Below, one piece after another: positions 60,761 to 64,000 of a stretch of 64,000 nucleotides of DNA. The stretch's first letter is position 1. Each line of letters starts with the position of its first letter. Source of the stretch: Psettodes erumei (taxonomy: Eukaryota > Chordata > Actinopteri > Pleuronectiformes > Psettodidae); contig JAFBJZ010000107.1 of assembly GCA_016785225.1 (NCBI GenBank), forward strand, positions 1,984,001 through 2,048,000. Reading direction: 5' to 3'. The position numbers and the translations under genes are program-made. The notes under the pieces were generated by a model. The model was given only the letters and a program-made list of their open reading frames with translations. It was not told the DNA's origin and did not search any database.

Positions 60761-62525
60761 GTTTTCCACATATTTGCGCAGGTAATTATAGCTTAGATGT
60801 GAAACACCCTCAGATGTCACCCTTAAAGAGGGGATACGCGTCGCCAGCACACTTTAAAGGTAATCTCCCCCTTTCCCGTCACCCCCTCTTCCTCCACCCC
60901 TTTTTCCACTCTGCGTCGACGCGTGCGTATGTGTGCAGATGAGCAATGGGTTAACAATGAGACAACCGGAGCCTCGGGACATGTCAGCGAGAGAAAGATA
61001 GGGAGCGGGACGACCTGAAAGGAGATCCAAAAGGAATGAGAAGGTCAGAGAGAAGACGAGCGGAGCGCAGACAGAAAGGCCCGCCCCCCCCCTCCATCAG
61101 TCAGACTCTGCGGCCAACACGTCCCATCAAACTCAAACTTACACACCCGTCACGGAATGTAAATATTTGGGTACGCGTAAAGTTGGATGTTACTTAATTC
61201 CTCCCTTTAAAGATGCCCTGTTTAGGTGAACGCGGGCCAAAGAACACAAAAGCGCTCTGCATGATTCCATACGACGGACGGGAATCGTATTTTGATTTCA
61301 TTTCTGCTGTTTCTCATATAGCAGCCCTTGCCCGAGACGCTCGCTACCCCCGGGCCCGCTCCTTTCGCTGCTTGCTCACCATAAACGCTCGTCAAATCAC
61401 TGCCATGCGCAGCCAGAAAAACCTCTGGATCCGCACAGGGGAAAAACATTCCTCCTGGATATGTGCTGTATTTTACTTTTACTGTTCGAAAATCATTTTC
61501 AAATCACTCAAATTTGTATCCTCGGGCCATATACTTTACGAGGGCCAACCTGAATTGGAAAACCAAACACAAACACAAATCAAATTGAATGTCATACAAA
61601 GTGATACTGACTTATGCGAAACGCAGACAGTGTGGGTCCTAACGCAGCTACATAGAAAAGTTTCATTTTATGGCCACTGTCTGTAAACTCAGTGGCTGCT
61701 GTCCTCACACCATGAGCCTTCCATTATGTGTTTGCGGACATATATCGGGAAATAAAAACCCCAAACGTCATCACGTTTCATATTATTATACCATCAAATC
61801 CTAGGCTGCATTGTTGTGATACTTCAGCTGCATCTCCGGGCCTGAGCGCTCCCCGCTGTGACCGCAACACATGTGAAGCTGCAGCGTCAGCGCGACAGCA
61901 AGCCGCAGCCCGACGTCTTCTCCAGCAGGAGGACGGCACGGGAGCTCTGCTGATTGAAATGGACACATCGCGCTGTCAGCGAGGCCGCAACCCGGTCTCG
62001 TCCTCAGCAGGGGGAGGGAGGAGGGCGCCCTGCTGCCGAGAGGAGAGCAGCAGATTCTGTCACCGACACCAGCCTTCCATCCCTTTAAAAACTAAATAAA
62101 AACCTTACCCGGTCCCGTCTTCCAGCCCTGAGGTGACAACGCTGAGGTGTACCGACAGTCAGCCATTTCTCTCGCTAAACCTCCCCCCCCTCTTTCCCTC
62201 TCTCACACACACACATACACACACATGTAACGGCGCAAAATAGCCCGAGCTGATGGAAACTCAGCCTGGTCAGAGGTTGAGCCAGGTACTCTATCAGATT
62301 GGGCGCAGACTGCCTGCTCAGCGGTGCCCAGACTGACCCCGGCAGACTGCCAGTCTCCTTACCGCTCCGCTGCTCCGCCGCTCCACTGCCACCTCCCGCC
62401 GTGACCCCTGACCCCTGCCCAGGAGACAGGCGCCACCGATGTGATGCAATTTCTCCCCGACATGGGCCAGTGGCCTCGGCTGCAATGCGACCCAGGGAAA
62501 ATAAATATGGGTGTTTATTTGGTGA

Positions 62526-62558
<33 letters not shown>
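62526..62558. repeat. (GA)n microsatellite
   Basis: Uninterrupted GA tract. Confidence 0.97.
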
Positions 62559-63734
62559 GCCCACAGGCTGGAGCCACCCGCAAGTTTCCCAAAAGTAGCT
62601 TTGCACCAAAGCCATTTTTGTTCCACATCTTAACTCCAACAATATACAGTATCTAGGTGGAAATGAGCCACTCTGGTTCGGTACCACACAGCGCGCACCA
62701 CCGGTACACTGTACCACTGTGACGCAGAGACTGCTTGCTGATTATCCTTTATATATATTTAATAGACAACAGATACATTTCCTGGGTAATTCGAGGCGAT
62801 CCACCCTTGAGGGAAAAGGAAGCCCAGTAAGTGATATTGACTCCTGCAGCTCTGCTTGTCGAGCTTGCACCCGCCGAGGCGACTCAGCGTTCTCCAGCCG
62901 TTCCCACTCGGTGCGTTCACAAAGGCTTTGGTACCAGGCGGCTCGCCCAGCTGTCAACCTACATCAACCTCCGAGGAACTGGAGAGGAACCATGCGTCGT
63001 GACCCGCCTTTGTTTCCACAGCCTCTGCACTCCCTCTCAGCGAGAACATCCACACCTCTCTGTGATCTAACGAGACCGGAGAGAGGCCTCAGACGGACGG
63101 GGCTCTCATTGAGGCCACAATGGTTTCAAGAGGGCTCAGGCACACTCAACGTCTCTGCTGAAACACGTGCTTCGCCTCCTCCTACAGCAATTTATTTGCT
63201 GTACCACCTTTTTTTTATTTTTAACAACAATGTCCTCTGAGGTCACGCGTCCCTCCCTGTAACAGCTAACCTCTGGCGCTGGACAACCGAGGCCGCCTTT
63301 CATCCCTCAGTTCCACTGCCATGACAAATCCACAGTGTGATAGATGATGAATCACCAGCGTTTATGTTTCTAAGAGCAAAGTTACAGGATATTGTCAGCA
63401 GCTACTTTTTATTGGGAACAAATAATACCCGGGCCGGCAGAGTTTGGAACCGCTCCCAACTCGGATCTCCCCTTTCTTTGGAATTGCTCATGTTTCAGAT
63501 TAGCGTTAGCGGTGAGGCGATGCACATCGGTCTCCCTGCATTTTCAACCCCGCGGCTGGCTTTACGCTTCTCCTGCTCCCCATTCCGTCTCCATCTCTGC
63601 CTTTCCCTCTCCAGCGTCTCGCTTCTCTTTCTTCTGATTTCCCACCCACGTATTTCCCTCTTTGACTCTTTGTCTATCCATCCTTCTCTGACCTCATCGC
63701 TTTTACAGTCAAGCGTAGAGGGGTCCAATCAACC

Positions 63735-63965
63735 ATAGTGTTCAGATTAAATCACAAATTATTATAATTGGGAATAATGGTTTCCATGTCAGTTTCAGTT
63801 CAGCTCTGAATTGTTCTCATACATATCTGGAAGGGAGGGGGGTTGGACCCTCACAAGTCCGGCAGAGCCTCCAATTTTGACTGAATTTCCACGGCAATAA
63901 AACTCTTATCTGAATTTGAGCACCTGTCTCTTAAAAGTTTTACTGTCCAGTGTAAATTCGGTGCA
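63735..63965. promoter_or_regulatory. Enhancer-like non-coding block
   Basis: Contains AGATTAAATCACAAATTATTATAATTGGG and CAATAAAACTCTTATC in short overlapping homeodomain-type motifs; continues close to the window end. Confidence 0.25.
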
Positions 63966-64000
63966 TTCTGCCTGCGCTTTCCACCCAAGAACAATAGATT

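Larger units (their letters stand above)
34275..64000 (-). other. trabd2b: Upstream intron of the TRABD2B-like gene, continuing past the window
   Basis: At least 29.7 kb. A search by eye for the preceding TIKI exon (which should encode a peptide ending near HPLN.LNFSQ) found nothing, so the exon lies beyond 64000. The intron carries microsatellites, pyrimidine-rich stretches and several enhancer-like blocks listed separately. Long open frames here (for example 61213-61686 plus, 45278-45643 minus) have no recognisable domain. Confidence 0.6.

Noticed and set aside
61213..61686. A 157-codon plus-strand open frame.
   Set aside because: No recognisable domain, no splice or promoter context, and composition drifts along its length. 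Taken as chance.
62719..63240. A 173-codon plus-strand open frame.
   Set aside because: Ser/Arg/Pro-rich peptide with no domain, in DNA with no exon signals.
34275..64000. Search for the upstream TIKI exons (GTIH motif, HPLN.LNFSQ segment).
   Set aside because: No matching reading frame was found on the minus strand, so they are assumed to lie outside the window.

Overview
The window reads as nuclear DNA of a ray-finned (probably percomorph teleost) fish. The reasons are split coding exons with GT-AG introns, a very high density of (CA)n/(TG)n and (CT)n microsatellites, a 633-bp (ATCT)n block, CpG-containing homeobox-motif-rich non-coding blocks, and two decayed stretches that resemble repeats common in teleosts. 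There is no bacterial-style gene packing, no rRNA, no CRISPR and no intact transposon that I can see. Most open frames in the window are chance frames through microsatellites or GC-rich sequence.

The only gene I can support firmly is a TIKI-family metalloprotease gene, best matched to trabd2b (TIKI2), on the minus strand. Five consecutive coding exons are present, running from high to low coordinates: 34128-34274, 29973-30147, 17020-17116, 14827-15102 and 14078-14315. All junctions are AG/GT and keep one reading frame. Together they encode 310 residues and the stop, about the C-terminal 60% of a protein that is usually about 500 residues long. The missing part is the signal peptide and the first GX2H metal-binding motif; its exons should lie beyond position 64000. 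A likely 3' UTR runs to a poly(A) signal at 13617-13622.

Layout: 1-13600 is downstream intergenic DNA with the long (ATCT)n array, many CA/CT repeats, several conserved-element-like blocks and CTCF-like sites around 12.3-13.1 kb. 13600-34274 holds the five exons and four introns (511 bp, 1.9 kb, 12.9 kb and 4.0 kb). 34275-64000 is at least 29.7 kb of upstream intron, with scattered blocks that look like conserved non-coding elements (AT-rich, homeodomain-, octamer- or E-box-bearing, free of simple repeats), microsatellites, a 118-bp divergent tandem duplication, and a terminal-exon-like or retrocopy-like open frame near 60 kb.

Biologically, TIKI proteins are membrane-tethered proteases that clip the N-terminus of Wnt ligands and so inactivate them. 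A developmental regulator of this kind, with large introns full of candidate enhancers, fits what is seen. No multi-gene system is visible. The most testable new points are possible intron-retention products ending at stops embedded in splice donors (one would lack the membrane anchor), the catalytic motif split across a 12.9-kb intron, and several unexplained repeat and palindrome structures.
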